DNA from: DASWIG01 sp965371445
Lineage (GTDB): Bacteria; Acidobacteriota; Thermoanaerobaculia; Multivoradales; J023
NCBI GenBank assembly: GCA_965371445.1
Contig: CBDUYN010000005.1
Coordinates: forward strand, 1 to 64,000
Direction: 5' to 3'
Length of the DNA: 64,000 nt
Shown here: piece by piece, positions 8,534 through 19,800 of the stretch
Numbering within the stretch: the stretch's first letter is position 1
Layout: the number at the start of each line of letters is the position of its first letter
Translations under genes and position numbers: made by a program
The notes under the pieces: generated by a model
Told to the model about the DNA's origin: nothing
Seen by the model: only the letters and a program-made list of their open reading frames with translations
Databases searched by the model: none

Positions 8534-8779
8534 ATGATTCGCTGGCTCGTCATCCTCGCCGTCGTCTGGATCGTCTTCCGGCTGATCGAGTCCGGAATCG
8601 AGAGGCTTTCGCGGACGAAGGACCTGGGCGGCGGCACGCAAGAAGCGCGTGGCAGCCTTGGAGGCGACGAGCTCGTTGCTTGTGCCGGCTGCGGCGTCCA
8701 CGTCCCCAGCAGCCGTGCCCTCGTACGGCGTGGCGAAGCCTTCTGCTCTGTCGCCTGCCGCGACGGCGGCGGTGCTTGA
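8534..8779 (+). CDS. PP0621-family small membrane / zinc-binding protein
   Basis: An 81-residue protein with one N-terminal transmembrane helix (WLVILAVVWIVFRLIE) and a C-terminal treble-cleft-like cysteine motif (CAGCGVHVP then FCSVAC). This pattern fits the PP0621 family of small bacterial proteins of unknown function. The four cysteines probably bind zinc on the cytoplasmic face. It ends just before priA and is likely co-transcribed with it. Confidence 0.7.
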   Translation: MIRWLVILAVVWIVFRLIESGIERLSRTKDLGGGTQEARGSLGGDELVACAGCGVHVPSSRALVRRGEAFCSVACRDGGGA

Positions 8780-8793
8780 GGGCTGCGATAGCC

Positions 8794-11202
8794 GTGCGGC
8801 TCTATGCTCAGGTCGCCGTCCCGGTGCCCCTCGAAGGGACCTTGACCTACAGCGTGCCCGACGGTTTGGCCGGGGTCCGGCCGGGTTGTCGGGTGCGGGT
8901 GGCGGTGGGGCGCCGCGAGCTCGTCGGCGTGGTCCTCGCCGTCGGCGAGGAGCCGCCGGAGGGTCTCAAGGTCAAGGACATCGCCGCCGTGCTCGACTTG
9001 GAACCGGTGTTGACCGGCGAGCTCTTGGAGCTCATGCGGTTCATCTCCGAGTACTACCTGGCGCCGGTGGGGGAGGTGCCGCGGATGATGCTCCCCGGCA
9101 AGCTCCCGCCGTGGGGTGACCGGCGATTACGCTTGACCAACGCGGGCGCCCTGGCGACGCCCCGCGGCGAGGCGGAGGCACGTCTCATCGCTTATCTCCT
9201 CGAGAACCCTCGCCGGCGCCTGGCGGACGTCCACCGCGACCTGGGGATCGACGGCCTGGGCGCGCTCGTCGCCGAGCTCCAGGAGCTCGGCCGGGTTTCG
9301 GTGGAAGAGCCCGGGGGGCGCGGCACCCGCTACGTGTCGGCGGTGGAGCTCGCTCCGGGCGAGCTCTCCGCACAGCTTGCGGCCTGCGGTCGCTCGCCGA
9401 AGGCACGGTCGGTGGTCGAGTACCTCCGTTGCTTGGGCCGGCCGGCGAAGGCGAGCGACGTCGCTACGGCGGTCGGGTGCAGCGCGGCGGTGCTGCGCCG
9501 GCTCGTCGATTTGCGGGTGCTACGCCGTTTCACCCAGCCCGAGCGGCTTTCGCTCGGGCGCCATCGCCTGAGCGGCGGTGCCGGGCCGAGCTTCGAGCTG
9601 CGCGCTGACCAGGCGAGCGCCGTCGAGGTGCTCGTCGCGGCCTTGAAGGCCGGGAGCTTCTCGCCGTTCCTGCTGCGCGGTGTGACCGGATCAGGTAAGA
9701 CCGAGGTCTACCTGCGCCTCGCCGAGGCGGCCCTCAAGGTGGGGCGTGGTGTCATCCTCCTCGTGCCGGAGATCGCTCTCGTGCCCGGCCTGGCGCGGGC
9801 GGTTGGGGAGCGCTTCGGCTCGGACCTCGCGATCCTGCACTCGAACCTCTCTTCGGCCGAGCGCTCCCAGGAGTGGGAACGGCTGCGCCGTGGCGAGGCG
9901 AGGGTGGTGTTGGGACCCCGCTCGGCGCTCTTTGCGCCCCTGGGCGCGATCGGGACCATCGTCGTCGACGAGGAGCACGACGGCTCCTACAAGCAGGACA
10001 AGACGCCGCGCTACAATGGCCGCGACCTCGCCCTATGGCGGGCCCGCGCCGAGGGCGCGGTGGCGGTTCTGGTGTCGGCGACACCGAGCCTGGAGAGCCG
10101 TCACAACGTCCAATTGGGGAAGCTCCGGCCTCTGGAGCTCGTGGCGCGGGTGGGGCAGGGGGAGCTCCCCGAGGGCATCCTCGTCGATTTGCGCCAGGAG
10201 GAGGTGAAGCTGCGTCCCGGCGAGGTTTGCTTCTCCGCGCGGCTCGTCGAGGAGGTCCACCGAGCCCTCGATTCGGGCGATCAGGTGATCCTGCTGCGCA
10301 ACCGCCGCGGCTATTCGCCGATCCTGCTGTGCCGCGCTTGCGGCGAGAGCTTCCGCTGCGAGGATTGCGGCCTTCCCTTCACCTACCATCGGCGGCGCCG
10401 GCGCCTGGAATGCCATTATTGCGGCCACGAGCATCGCGTTGCGTCGCGTTGTCCGAAGTGCCAGGAGGCGGCTCTCGACCCGATCGGTGCCGGGACCGAA
10501 CGCGTCGAGGAGCAGGTGCGTGAGCTTTTTCCGGGGGTCGGAATCGATGTCCTCGACGCCGACGCCACCCGGCGTACGGGAGGCGCGGCGGCGGTCCTGG
10601 AGCGTTTCGGTGCCGGCGAGACACGGATCCTGGTCGGCACCCAGATGGTTTCGAAGGGCCATCATTTCCCCCGCGTAGCGCTGGCCGCGGTGCTTTCGGC
10701 CGACACCTACCTCGGCTTTCCCGACTTCCGGGCCGTGGAGCGTACCTACGCTCTCTTGACCCAGCTCGCCGGCCGCGCCGGCCGCGGCGAGCGCCGTGGC
10801 CGGGTGGTGATCCAGACCTTTCATCCCGAGCACTACGCGATTCGCGCCGCGCTCAACCACGACGACGAGGCCTTTGTTCGTGAGGAGATGCGATTTCGCC
10901 GGACCTTCCACTACCCGCCCTTCACCCGCATGGTGCAGCTGGTGACGCGCCACAAGAACAAGGCACGCTCCGAGAGCGCCCTGCGCGAGATCGCCCGGGA
11001 GCTCCTGGCCCATCCCCTCTCCCACGGCATTCTGATCACGGGTCCGGCGGCGGCGCCGCTCGAACGGTTGAAGGGCCAGTGGCGCCACCAGCTCCTGCTG
11101 CGCGGCGCGTCGGGACAGCGTCTGCGCCGGCTGGTGCGCGAGGTCGTGCCGGTCGGCTCGACGGAGCTCGTGATCGACGTCGACCCCTACGACTTGATGT
11201 AG
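8794..11202 (+). CDS. priA: primosomal protein N' (replication restart helicase PriA)
   Basis: Superfamily 2 DNA helicase that reloads the replisome at stalled forks. The 802-residue protein begins VRLYAQVAVPVPLEG, the conserved PriA 3'-DNA-binding domain start. The helicase core has Walker A (GVTGSGKTEVYL), DEEHD (Walker B) with SYKQ, the zinc-binding cysteines (CRACGESFRCEDC and CHYCGHE...CPKC), GTQMVSKGHHFP and QLAGRAGRG. The GTG at 8794 is preferred as the start. A TTG at 8776 that overlaps the upstream stop is the main alternative and would add six residues. The 3' end overlaps convergent mmuM by 16 bases. Confidence 0.95.
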   Translation: MRLYAQVAVPVPLEGTLTYSVPDGLAGVRPGCRVRVAVGRRELVGVVLAVGEEPPEGLKVKDIAAVLDLEPVLTGELLELMRFISEYYLAPVGEVPRMMLPGKLPPWGDRRLRLTNAGALATPRGEAEARLIAYLLENPRRRLADVHRDLGIDGLGALVAELQELGRVSVEEPGGRGTRYVSAVELAPGELSAQLAACGRSPKARSVVEYLRCLGRPAKASDVATAVGCSAAVLRRLVDLRVLRRFTQPERLSLGRHRLSGGAGPSFELRADQASAVEVLVAALKAGSFSPFLLRGVTGSGKTEVYLRLAEAALKVGRGVILLVPEIALVPGLARAVGERFGSDLAILHSNLSSAERSQEWERLRRGEARVVLGPRSALFAPLGAIGTIVVDEEHDGSYKQDKTPRYNGRDLALWRARAEGAVAVLVSATPSLESRHNVQLGKLRPLELVARVGQGELPEGILVDLRQEEVKLRPGEVCFSARLVEEVHRALDSGDQVILLRNRRGYSPILLCRACGESFRCEDCGLPFTYHRRRRRLECHYCGHEHRVASRCPKCQEAALDPIGAGTERVEEQVRELFPGVGIDVLDADATRRTGGAAAVLERFGAGETRILVGTQMVSKGHHFPRVALAAVLSADTYLGFPDFRAVERTYALLTQLAGRAGRGERRGRVVIQTFHPEHYAIRAALNHDDEAFVREEMRFRRTFHYPPFTRMVQLVTRHKNKARSESALREIARELLAHPLSHGILITGPAAAPLERLKGQWRHQLLLRGASGQRLRRLVREVVPVGSTELVIDVDPYDLM

Positions 11203-12146
11203 GCCGGGCCGAGGATCCGCCGCCGGATGGCCCGGACGTGCTCCGGACCGGTATGACAGCAACCGCCGAGGAGCTTCGCGCCATTCTGATACGACTCGTA
11301 GGCGACGTCGGCGAAGGGCTCCGGCGGCGCTTTGCCGGACCAGGTCTTCGTCTTGAGGTCGTAGCGTCCGGAGTTGGGATAGGCGGCGATGGGTAGCTCG
11401 CTCACCGCGTGCAGCCGCGCCACCACCCGGGGCACGAATCGCGGTGCCGTGCAGTTGACGCCGAGCGCGGCAAGGCGTTCGCAGCCCCGGAGCGCCGCCG
11501 TGGCTTCTTCGACGGGGGTGCCGTCGGCGAGGTGGCCGCCGTCGCGGCACGAGAAGCTGAACCAGGCCCAGGCGCCGGAAGTCTCTTCCAGGAGCCGTCT
11601 GAGTACCTTGACCTCCGCGAGGGACGGCAAGGTCTCGCAGGCGAGCAGATCGGCACCGCTCGCCGCGAGCAGGGTGAAGCGGCGGCGGTGGAACTCGTCG
11701 AGGCCCGCCTCGTCGATGTCATAGGCGCCGGTGTACTCCGAGCCGTCGGCCAGGTAGGCCCCATAGGGACCGACGGAGGCGGCGACGAGGGGCCGGTGGC
11801 GCTCCGAGCGGTTGCGTTCGTCGGCCCAGAAGAGGTCGCGCGCCTCCACGGCCAGCCGGACGGCCCGGCGCAGCAGGGAGCGAGCCTCGGTGCCGCGCAG
11901 CCCGCGGCGCCGGAAACCCGCCTCGGTCGCCTGGTAGGTGGCGGCGATGATGCAGTCGGCGCCGGAGCGCAGGTAGTCGAGGTGGACCTGGCGGACGGTG
12001 TCGGTTTGATCGAGCAGCGCGCCGGCCGACCACAGCTCGTCCGCAAGGTCGAGCCCCCGGGCCTGGAGCTCGGTGGCGAGCCCACCGTCGAGGATCATGG
12101 CGCCCTGGGCGTCGAGGAAAGCCAGGAGGGGATTCATCGGTTCCAC
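11187..12146 (-). CDS. mmuM: homocysteine S-methyltransferase
   Basis: Transfers a methyl group from S-methylmethionine or S-adenosylmethionine to homocysteine, giving methionine. The 319-residue (or 316 from the internal ATG) protein shows MILDGGLATELQARG at the start of the barrel. It has the zinc-ligand cysteine in LGVNCTAP and the paired cysteines in LGGCCHTGPEHV near the C-terminus. Length fits the MmuM/YagD family. It converges on priA with a 16-base overlap and stands alone on this strand. Confidence 0.9.
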   Translation of the reverse strand: MEPMNPLLAFLDAQGAMILDGGLATELQARGLDLADELWSAGALLDQTDTVRQVHLDYLRSGADCIIAATYQATEAGFRRRGLRGTEARSLLRRAVRLAVEARDLFWADERNRSERHRPLVAASVGPYGAYLADGSEYTGAYDIDEAGLDEFHRRRFTLLAASGADLLACETLPSLAEVKVLRRLLEETSGAWAWFSFSCRDGGHLADGTPVEEATAALRGCERLAALGVNCTAPRFVPRVVARLHAVSELPIAAYPNSGRYDLKTKTWSGKAPPEPFADVAYESYQNGAKLLGGCCHTGPEHVRAIRRRILGPAYIKS

Positions 12147-12287
12147 ACGATGAGGATAGCGCGTGCGAGGAGACGATAGTGCAAGCTAGCACGGAACGCC
12201 CTCCTGGCAGCAAGCTTCCCTCCTCGCCATCGTTCCTGTACCCTTGCTCGGCGGCGAACGGATGCCGTCCCAGCTCCAAGCCTATGT

Positions 12288-14309
<2,022 letters not shown>

Positions 14310-14332
14310 TTAGCCCACTCCACTCGGCCGGC

Positions 14333-15411
14333 CTACTCGGACTCGCCGGGGACGTCGGGCCACCGTGCCACGAGCGCGAGGTCCGTCACGTCTGCCTGCA
14401 CGTCGAGATCGTCGGCAGCGATGTAGAATCTCTCGACCAGAGCCGAAAACTTGTAACGTGACGCGGGCAGGTCCACGAACACGAAGTCTCCGTTCGCGTT
14501 CGTCGTCGTCGTGTAGGATTGTAAGGCCTGCTTGTCGTGGGCCTCGATTCTCATCACCCACGGCGGCCTGCCGAGCTCCGCCGTCGAAACCTGCCCGGAA
14601 ATCCGGACCCTGAGGGGCTCTTTGAGGACCAGGTCGACGCGATTCTGGCTCCCTGGATGGACCTCGACCTCTCGCCTTTGCAAATCGAACCCCGGCGACC
14701 GAAGGCGCAACGTCACGGGTCCGGGAGGCAGCCCCTCCAACGTGAACTCACCGGCGGAATCCGTCACGTCGCGAGGTACCACGGGGCCTCGGGCGTCGTT
14801 CAGCTGGACTTCCACTTCCGGCAGGGGGTGCCCGGCCGGTCCGCGAACGACTCCGGCCAGCTTCGTCGCCGGCACCAGCTCGATGGCCAGCTCCTCGCCC
14901 GGATCTTCGGGAAAGCGGACCTGCCGCGAGAGGGTGACGTAATCGTCGGCGATGATGTGGTAGCTGCCGTCGCCTCCCGGATAGACTTCGACGGACGCCA
15001 AGCCGTTGGTGTCTGAGTTGAGGACGATTCCGTGGAGGTTCGTCGGCAAGCGCTCAGAAGCCCCTTCCTGCGGGATTCCGGGGTTGAAGAAGATGACAGC
15101 ATCGGGAACGGGCCTCCCATCTCTCGCGGAGACGAGTCGGAGGTCGAGCGCCACGAGCTGCTGCAAACGCAGAGTGAGAGCTTCTTCTATTTCTCTCACG
15201 AGAAGGAAGGTCTGGTGAAGGGCATAACCCTTTTTCATGGCAGAGACAGCGACCTCTTTGCCGATCGCAAGAGCGTCGATCTCGAAGTCTCCGGCGCTTC
15301 CTGTCCGTGCAAGTACGGGGTAGACAGTCGAAGCGCCGGCGCAGGCCACGCGGCGGCGAATAGTAGCAGACAGGCCAGGCAAAGCCGGAGTCGAAATGGG
15401 CGGTTTTTCAT
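14333..15411 (-). pseudogene. carboxypeptidase-regulatory-like domain protein, internally deleted and frameshifted
   Basis: The 5' part (ATG at 15411) encodes a good signal peptide (LCLACLLLFAAAWPAPALRL) but stops at 15235 in its own frame. The main body lies in another frame and begins abruptly inside a domain around 15292 (DFEIDALAIGKEV). It then carries several carboxypeptidase-regulatory-like (CNA-B-type) beta-sandwich repeats: GRPVPDAVIFF, GLASVEVYPGG, GHPLPEVEVQLND, DSAGEFTLEGLPPGPVTL and NGDFVFVDLPASRYK. The simplest reading is an internal deletion that removed upstream repeats and joined the signal peptide out of frame. If the body were translated from an internal start, it would lack a signal peptide. 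Confidence 0.6.
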
Positions 15412-15497
15412 GGTGACCAACGCCGTGCTCAGAAATCTACTATATCTCGGGACTACAGACAGGTGTGCCTCGGTCCCCCCTCTCGGAGATTGACAGC

Positions 15498-16523
15498 TCA
15501 GGAGCGCGAAGCCAGGGCGCTCCCCAGGCGACGGACAAGCCGGCCAAGGGCTTCCCCGAGCTCGACGAGGAGCCGACGAAGGAATCCGCTACCCGCCAGC
15601 ACCCGGCGTCCCTCGAGCCGGCGCCGGACGTCGTTGGCCAGCTCCTGCGCCGTGGCGTAGCGCCGCCCAGGCTCTTTCCTGAGCGCTTTGTCGACGAGAA
15701 CCTCGAGGTCCTCGCCGAGCTCGCGGCGCAGCTCCTCGCGATCCGAAACCCCCCGGGTGCGGCAGATCTCCGCGGCATGGTCGGGCTCGTCCGAGAGGCG
15801 TTCCAGGGCCGCGGTGAAGCTCAGCGGTGGCTCCTCGCAGACGGCACGGCTGAGCTCCGAGAGCATGAACGCTCCCTGACTCAGTCGATAAGGGGCGCAC
15901 CCCACCAGGAGCTCGAAAAGCAGGACCCCCAGGGCGTAGACGTCGCTCGCCGGCGTGATCTCCGCGCCGGTGAGCTGCTCCGGGCTCGCGTACCCGGGAG
16001 TGAGCAGCCGGATGCTCGACGCCGTCGACGGCTGGGGATCGAGCGTCAGGCGCTTCGGGTCGAGGAGCTTGGCGATCCCGAAGTCCACGAGCTTGGGCTC
16101 GCCGTCGCGGTTCACGAGGACGTTCTGCGGCTTGAGATCGCGATGGACGATCCCGACACGATGGGCCTCTCCGACGGCACGGCAGACCTCGTAAAAGAGC
16201 GCCAGGCGTCGCGGCAGAGGCAGGCGACGCTCGTCGCACCAGCGGTCGATGCCGGCTCCTTCGACGAGCTCCATCACGAGGTACAGCCGTCCGTCCTGGG
16301 TGGCGCCGAAGTCGTGACATCGGGCGATCGAGGGATGGTCGAGCTGGACCAAGATCTGCCACTCCTGGCGGAAGCGCAGGGTCTGGACGATCCCGGAGCC
16401 CAGGCGGCTGAGCTTCAAGGCGACGTGGTTTCCGCTGGGAAGGTGCTCGGCCCGATAGACCTTCGCCGCGCCGCCCTCTCCGAGGACTTCGAGCAGCCGG
16501 TAGGGCCCGGCGACGGAGCCCAC
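15498..16523 (-). CDS. Ser/Thr protein kinase, short form lacking a C-terminal sensor
   Basis: A 341-residue Hanks-type kinase. Visible elements are the glycine loop GEGGAAKVYRA, catalytic lysine in HVALKLSRL, HRDLKPQN, DFG (VDFGIAKLL), and the activation-segment end TPGYASPEQ. The region DLEVLVDKALRKEPGRRYATAQELANDVRRRL is typical of bacterial kinases that continue into a membrane helix and TPR repeats. This protein ends about 45 residues later without either. Translation starts at GTG (16523) with GAGGA upstream. The intact catalytic residues suggest an active soluble kinase, or a 3'-truncated gene. Confidence 0.88.
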   Translation of the reverse strand: MGSVAGPYRLLEVLGEGGAAKVYRAEHLPSGNHVALKLSRLGSGIVQTLRFRQEWQILVQLDHPSIARCHDFGATQDGRLYLVMELVEGAGIDRWCDERRLPLPRRLALFYEVCRAVGEAHRVGIVHRDLKPQNVLVNRDGEPKLVDFGIAKLLDPKRLTLDPQPSTASSIRLLTPGYASPEQLTGAEITPASDVYALGVLLFELLVGCAPYRLSQGAFMLSELSRAVCEEPPLSFTAALERLSDEPDHAAEICRTRGVSDREELRRELGEDLEVLVDKALRKEPGRRYATAQELANDVRRRLEGRRVLAGSGFLRRLLVELGEALGRLVRRLGSALASRS

Positions 16524-16539
16524 GTCCTCGGCGCCCGTT

Positions 16540-16638
16540 TCAGCCTCCGGTTTGCTCGGCGAGGCGCAGATTTGCCTTCGCAGCCAGACGGCGCAACTCG
16601 CGGTAGACTTCGGACGAAACTGCGGGGATCTCCGGCAT
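16540..16638 (-). CDS. very short ORF upstream of kinase, possible remnant
   Basis: A 32-codon frame (MPEIPAVSSEVYRELRRLAA...) with GGGAGG immediately upstream, ending 16 bases before the kinase start. The VYRELRRLAAK segment is reminiscent of the start of ECF sigma factors, which often precede such kinases. It is too short to assign. It could be a leader peptide, a remnant or chance. Confidence 0.25.
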   Translation of the reverse strand: MPEIPAVSSEVYRELRRLAAKANLRLAEQTGG

Positions 16639-16748
16639 CATCCTCCCTTGCTGTAGGCCATCGGCTGCCAGGATATCACGGAACCGCCGGCCGGTCGGCA
16701 ACGCTTCTGAGGAGGATGGAGAAACGCCGTTCCCACAGCTCTTCGTGC

Positions 16749-16757
16749 TGGTAGACT
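16749..16757 (+). promoter_or_regulatory. putative extended -10 promoter for the giant kinase pair
   Basis: TGGTAGACT fits the extended -10 pattern TGnTAnnnT with the hexamer at 16752-16757. It lies 53 bases before the ATG at 16810. No convincing -35 is present, as allowed for extended -10 promoters. The 16639-16809 gap separates divergent genes and should contain promoters both ways. Confidence 0.35.
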
Positions 16758-16809
16758 CCTGGGGAGTCGAGGAGTCCTTTCGGTTGCCGAGGAGAGCCGT
16801 CGCGCGAGC

Positions 16810-19800
16810 ATGATCGGTACGAAGCTGGCCCAACGCTACGAGATCACCGGCGAGCTCGGCCGGGGTGGGATGGGACGGGTCTACCTCGCCCAGGACCCCC
16901 ACCTGCAACGCGAGGTGGCGATCAAGGTCCTGGACCTCGTCAACATCGGGAGCCAGGCGGAGCAACGGTTCCTCCGCGAAGCGCAGCTCGTCGCCAAGAT
17001 GGACCATCCCTCGATCGTCCCGATCTACGACCTCGGCCGGCACGAGGAATCGCTCTTTTTTGTCATGCCGGTGGTCAATGGCGAGACGCTCCACGCGCTG
17101 ATCCGTCAGGGGGCCCTGGCGCTGGGCGAGATCCTGGAGATCGCGGCCCAGGTGGCCGAGGCCCTCGACTACAGCCACCAGCAGGGTGTGGTCCATCGCG
17201 ACGTCAAGCCCGAGAACGTCATGGTGACGCGCGGCGAATCCTTGCGCGCCAGGGTCATGGACTTCGGCCTCGCCCTGGGGGACAGCGTCAACCGGCTAAC
17301 GCGCACCGGCTCGCTTCCCGGGACCCTCGCCTACCTCTCGCCCGAGCAGATCCTCGCCGTAGACGTCGACGGCCGAACCGATCTTTACTCCCTGGGCACG
17401 ATCCTCTACGAGTGCCTGGCCGGCAAGCCTCCGTTCGCCGGCTCGCGCTATGCGTTGCTCTACCAGATCGTCAACGAGCCGCCGGCCCCGCTCGAGAGCT
17501 TCGGCATCGGCGAAGGCCTGGCTTCGATCGTCGCCAAGTGCCTCGACAAGGAGCCCGGCCGGCGCCCCGGACGCGGCAACGATCTGGCCATGATGCTTCA
17601 CGAGCTCGCCGAAGAGCTCAGCCAGAGCGTACGGGACCGCGACGTCGTGCACGCTGGAAGCGAGCGCGGCGAGAGCGCCGGGCCGAGCCTCATACCCCTC
17701 GTGGGCCGTCGCCAGGAGGTGGAGGCGCTCGTCGCAAGGTTGGAGGCCGCCGCGGAGAGGGAATGCCAGCTGGTCCTGATCGGCGCCGAGGCCGGTCTGG
17801 GAAAGACACGGCTCGTCGAAGAGCTGGAGCAGATCGGGCGCCGCCGGGGCTTCAGGGTCCTGCGGGGACGTTTCTCCGATCAGGAGAGCGCTTTTCCTTT
17901 CCAGGGCTTCGGGGAGCTCATCCGCGACTCTTTTCGGGGGCAGGAATCGAGCTCGTCGTCGGGCGTACCGGATCTGAGCGATCTCGGTGCGGACCTCCAG
18001 GCGCTGTTCCCGATGCTTTCGGAGCTTCCCCCGCTGCGGGACGCGGCACGCCAGGCGGGTTTCCAGGGGCTCGGTCTGGAGGCGGCCAGGCGAGGCGACC
18101 CGACCCATCTCTTCGAGGTCTTGGCGCGCACCTTGCGACGCCTCGAGGCCGGGAAACCGGCGATCTTCCTCTTGGAGCACCTTCAGGGCGCCGAGATCTC
18201 GATCGAGGCCCTCCAGTACCTGGTGCGCCGCCTGGGTCCGACGCCGAGCCTCTTCGTCGGTACCTACCGGCCAAGCGAGGTGGGGCGCCGCCATCCGCTG
18301 ACGACGCTCGTCAAGTCGTTCAAGGACGAGCCGCGATTCCTTCACCTCGTCCTGAAGCCGCTGGGAGAGGGCGAGAGTCAGGAGCTCGTGAGGTCTCTGG
18401 TCGGCGGCGGCGAGGTTTCTCACGAGCTTGTCAAAAAGCTTTACGACGCGGCCGAAGGCAACCCCTATTTCACCCAGGAGCTGATTCATTCGCTGATGGA
18501 CCAGGGGGAGATGAGCCGCGACGAGGCCGGCGTCTGGGTGCTCTCGGGGGAGGCGGCCCTTGCCGCCGACTCCCTGCCCGAGACCATCCAGCAGGTCGTC
18601 GAGGCCCGGATCGAGGTGCTTCCCGACGAGATCTCGCGGGTGCTTCAAGTGGCCTCGGTGCTCGGCCGAAGCTTCGATTACGAGGAGCTCGAAGACCTGG
18701 TAGGCGACGAGGTCGAAGATGCGGTCGAGCGGCTCTTGCACGAGGGGCTGCTCGCCGAGGACCGGCGAGCCCGGCGCGATCGCTTGCACTTCGCGAGCGG
18801 TGTGGTGCGCGACGTCCTGCATTCCGGGCTCTCCCGGCGCCGGCGCCGGGCGCTGCACCGGCGGCACGCCTCGCTTCTCGAAGAGCGCTTCGCCGGCCGT
18901 CCTGAGCAGGTCTGTCCACAATTGGTCCATCACTTCGCGGCCGGCGACGAACCGGAGAAAACCGTTCGCTATGCGCTTCTCCTCGCCCGCCGATCGACCG
19001 ACGCCGTGGGCTCGGAGGCCGCCGTGCGAGCGCTGCGCACGGCGCTGGAATTCGCCGTCGACGAGGAGGTGGCGATCGCACCCGAAGGGGAGCTGCGGCT
19101 CCTCCTGGCCGAGGCCCTGCGCTCCGGTGGGGCTCACGAGGTGGCGATGAAAGAAGCCGGCAGGGCTGTGCGTGCCCTGGAACGAGGCCGCGACCTTGCC
19201 GGCGCGGCCAAGGCGGCGCTCGTGGCTGCGGAGACGGCCTGGCAGGGGCGGCGAGTGGGGGAGACCCGCCGCTGGGTGGAGAAAGGGATCGAGCTCGCCC
19301 GGCTGGCGCTCTCGAAAGACACCCTGCATCGGCTCTTGATCCTGGGTTCGACGATCGCCAACCTGCGAGGCGAGCACCAAAAGGCGCGGGCACGTTGGGA
19401 AGAGGCCCAGGAGCTCGTCGCCGCCGCTCCCGAGGAGCCGCTGCCGCGAGGCGGTGTCCTGGTGACGACGCTTCCCCTGGAAGTCCACAGCCTCGACGTG
19501 CGCGACGTCCTGACCCTGGAGGACAAGGAGGTCCTGGCCAACGTCTTCGAGACCCTCGTCTACTCGGACGACGGCGGCCACCTGGGTCCCCTGCTTTGCG
19601 AGGAGTGGGAGAAAAGCGCCGACAGCCGTATCTTTCGCTTCCAGCTACGCCGGGAAGCCCGTTTCTCCGACGGGGGGCGACTCGTCGCCGCCGACGTCAA
19701 GCGCTCCATGGAGGAGGCCGCCCGTCGATCGCCGTCGCCGGCTTGTTCCATGGTCGTGGGTTGCGAGGAGCTCCGGGAAGGCGAGACGGAGGAGCTGCGT

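Noticed and set aside
17296..19581. A 761-codon minus-strand frame
   Set aside because: It lies entirely opposite the kinase/NTPase region of giant copy 1 and has no coherent motifs.
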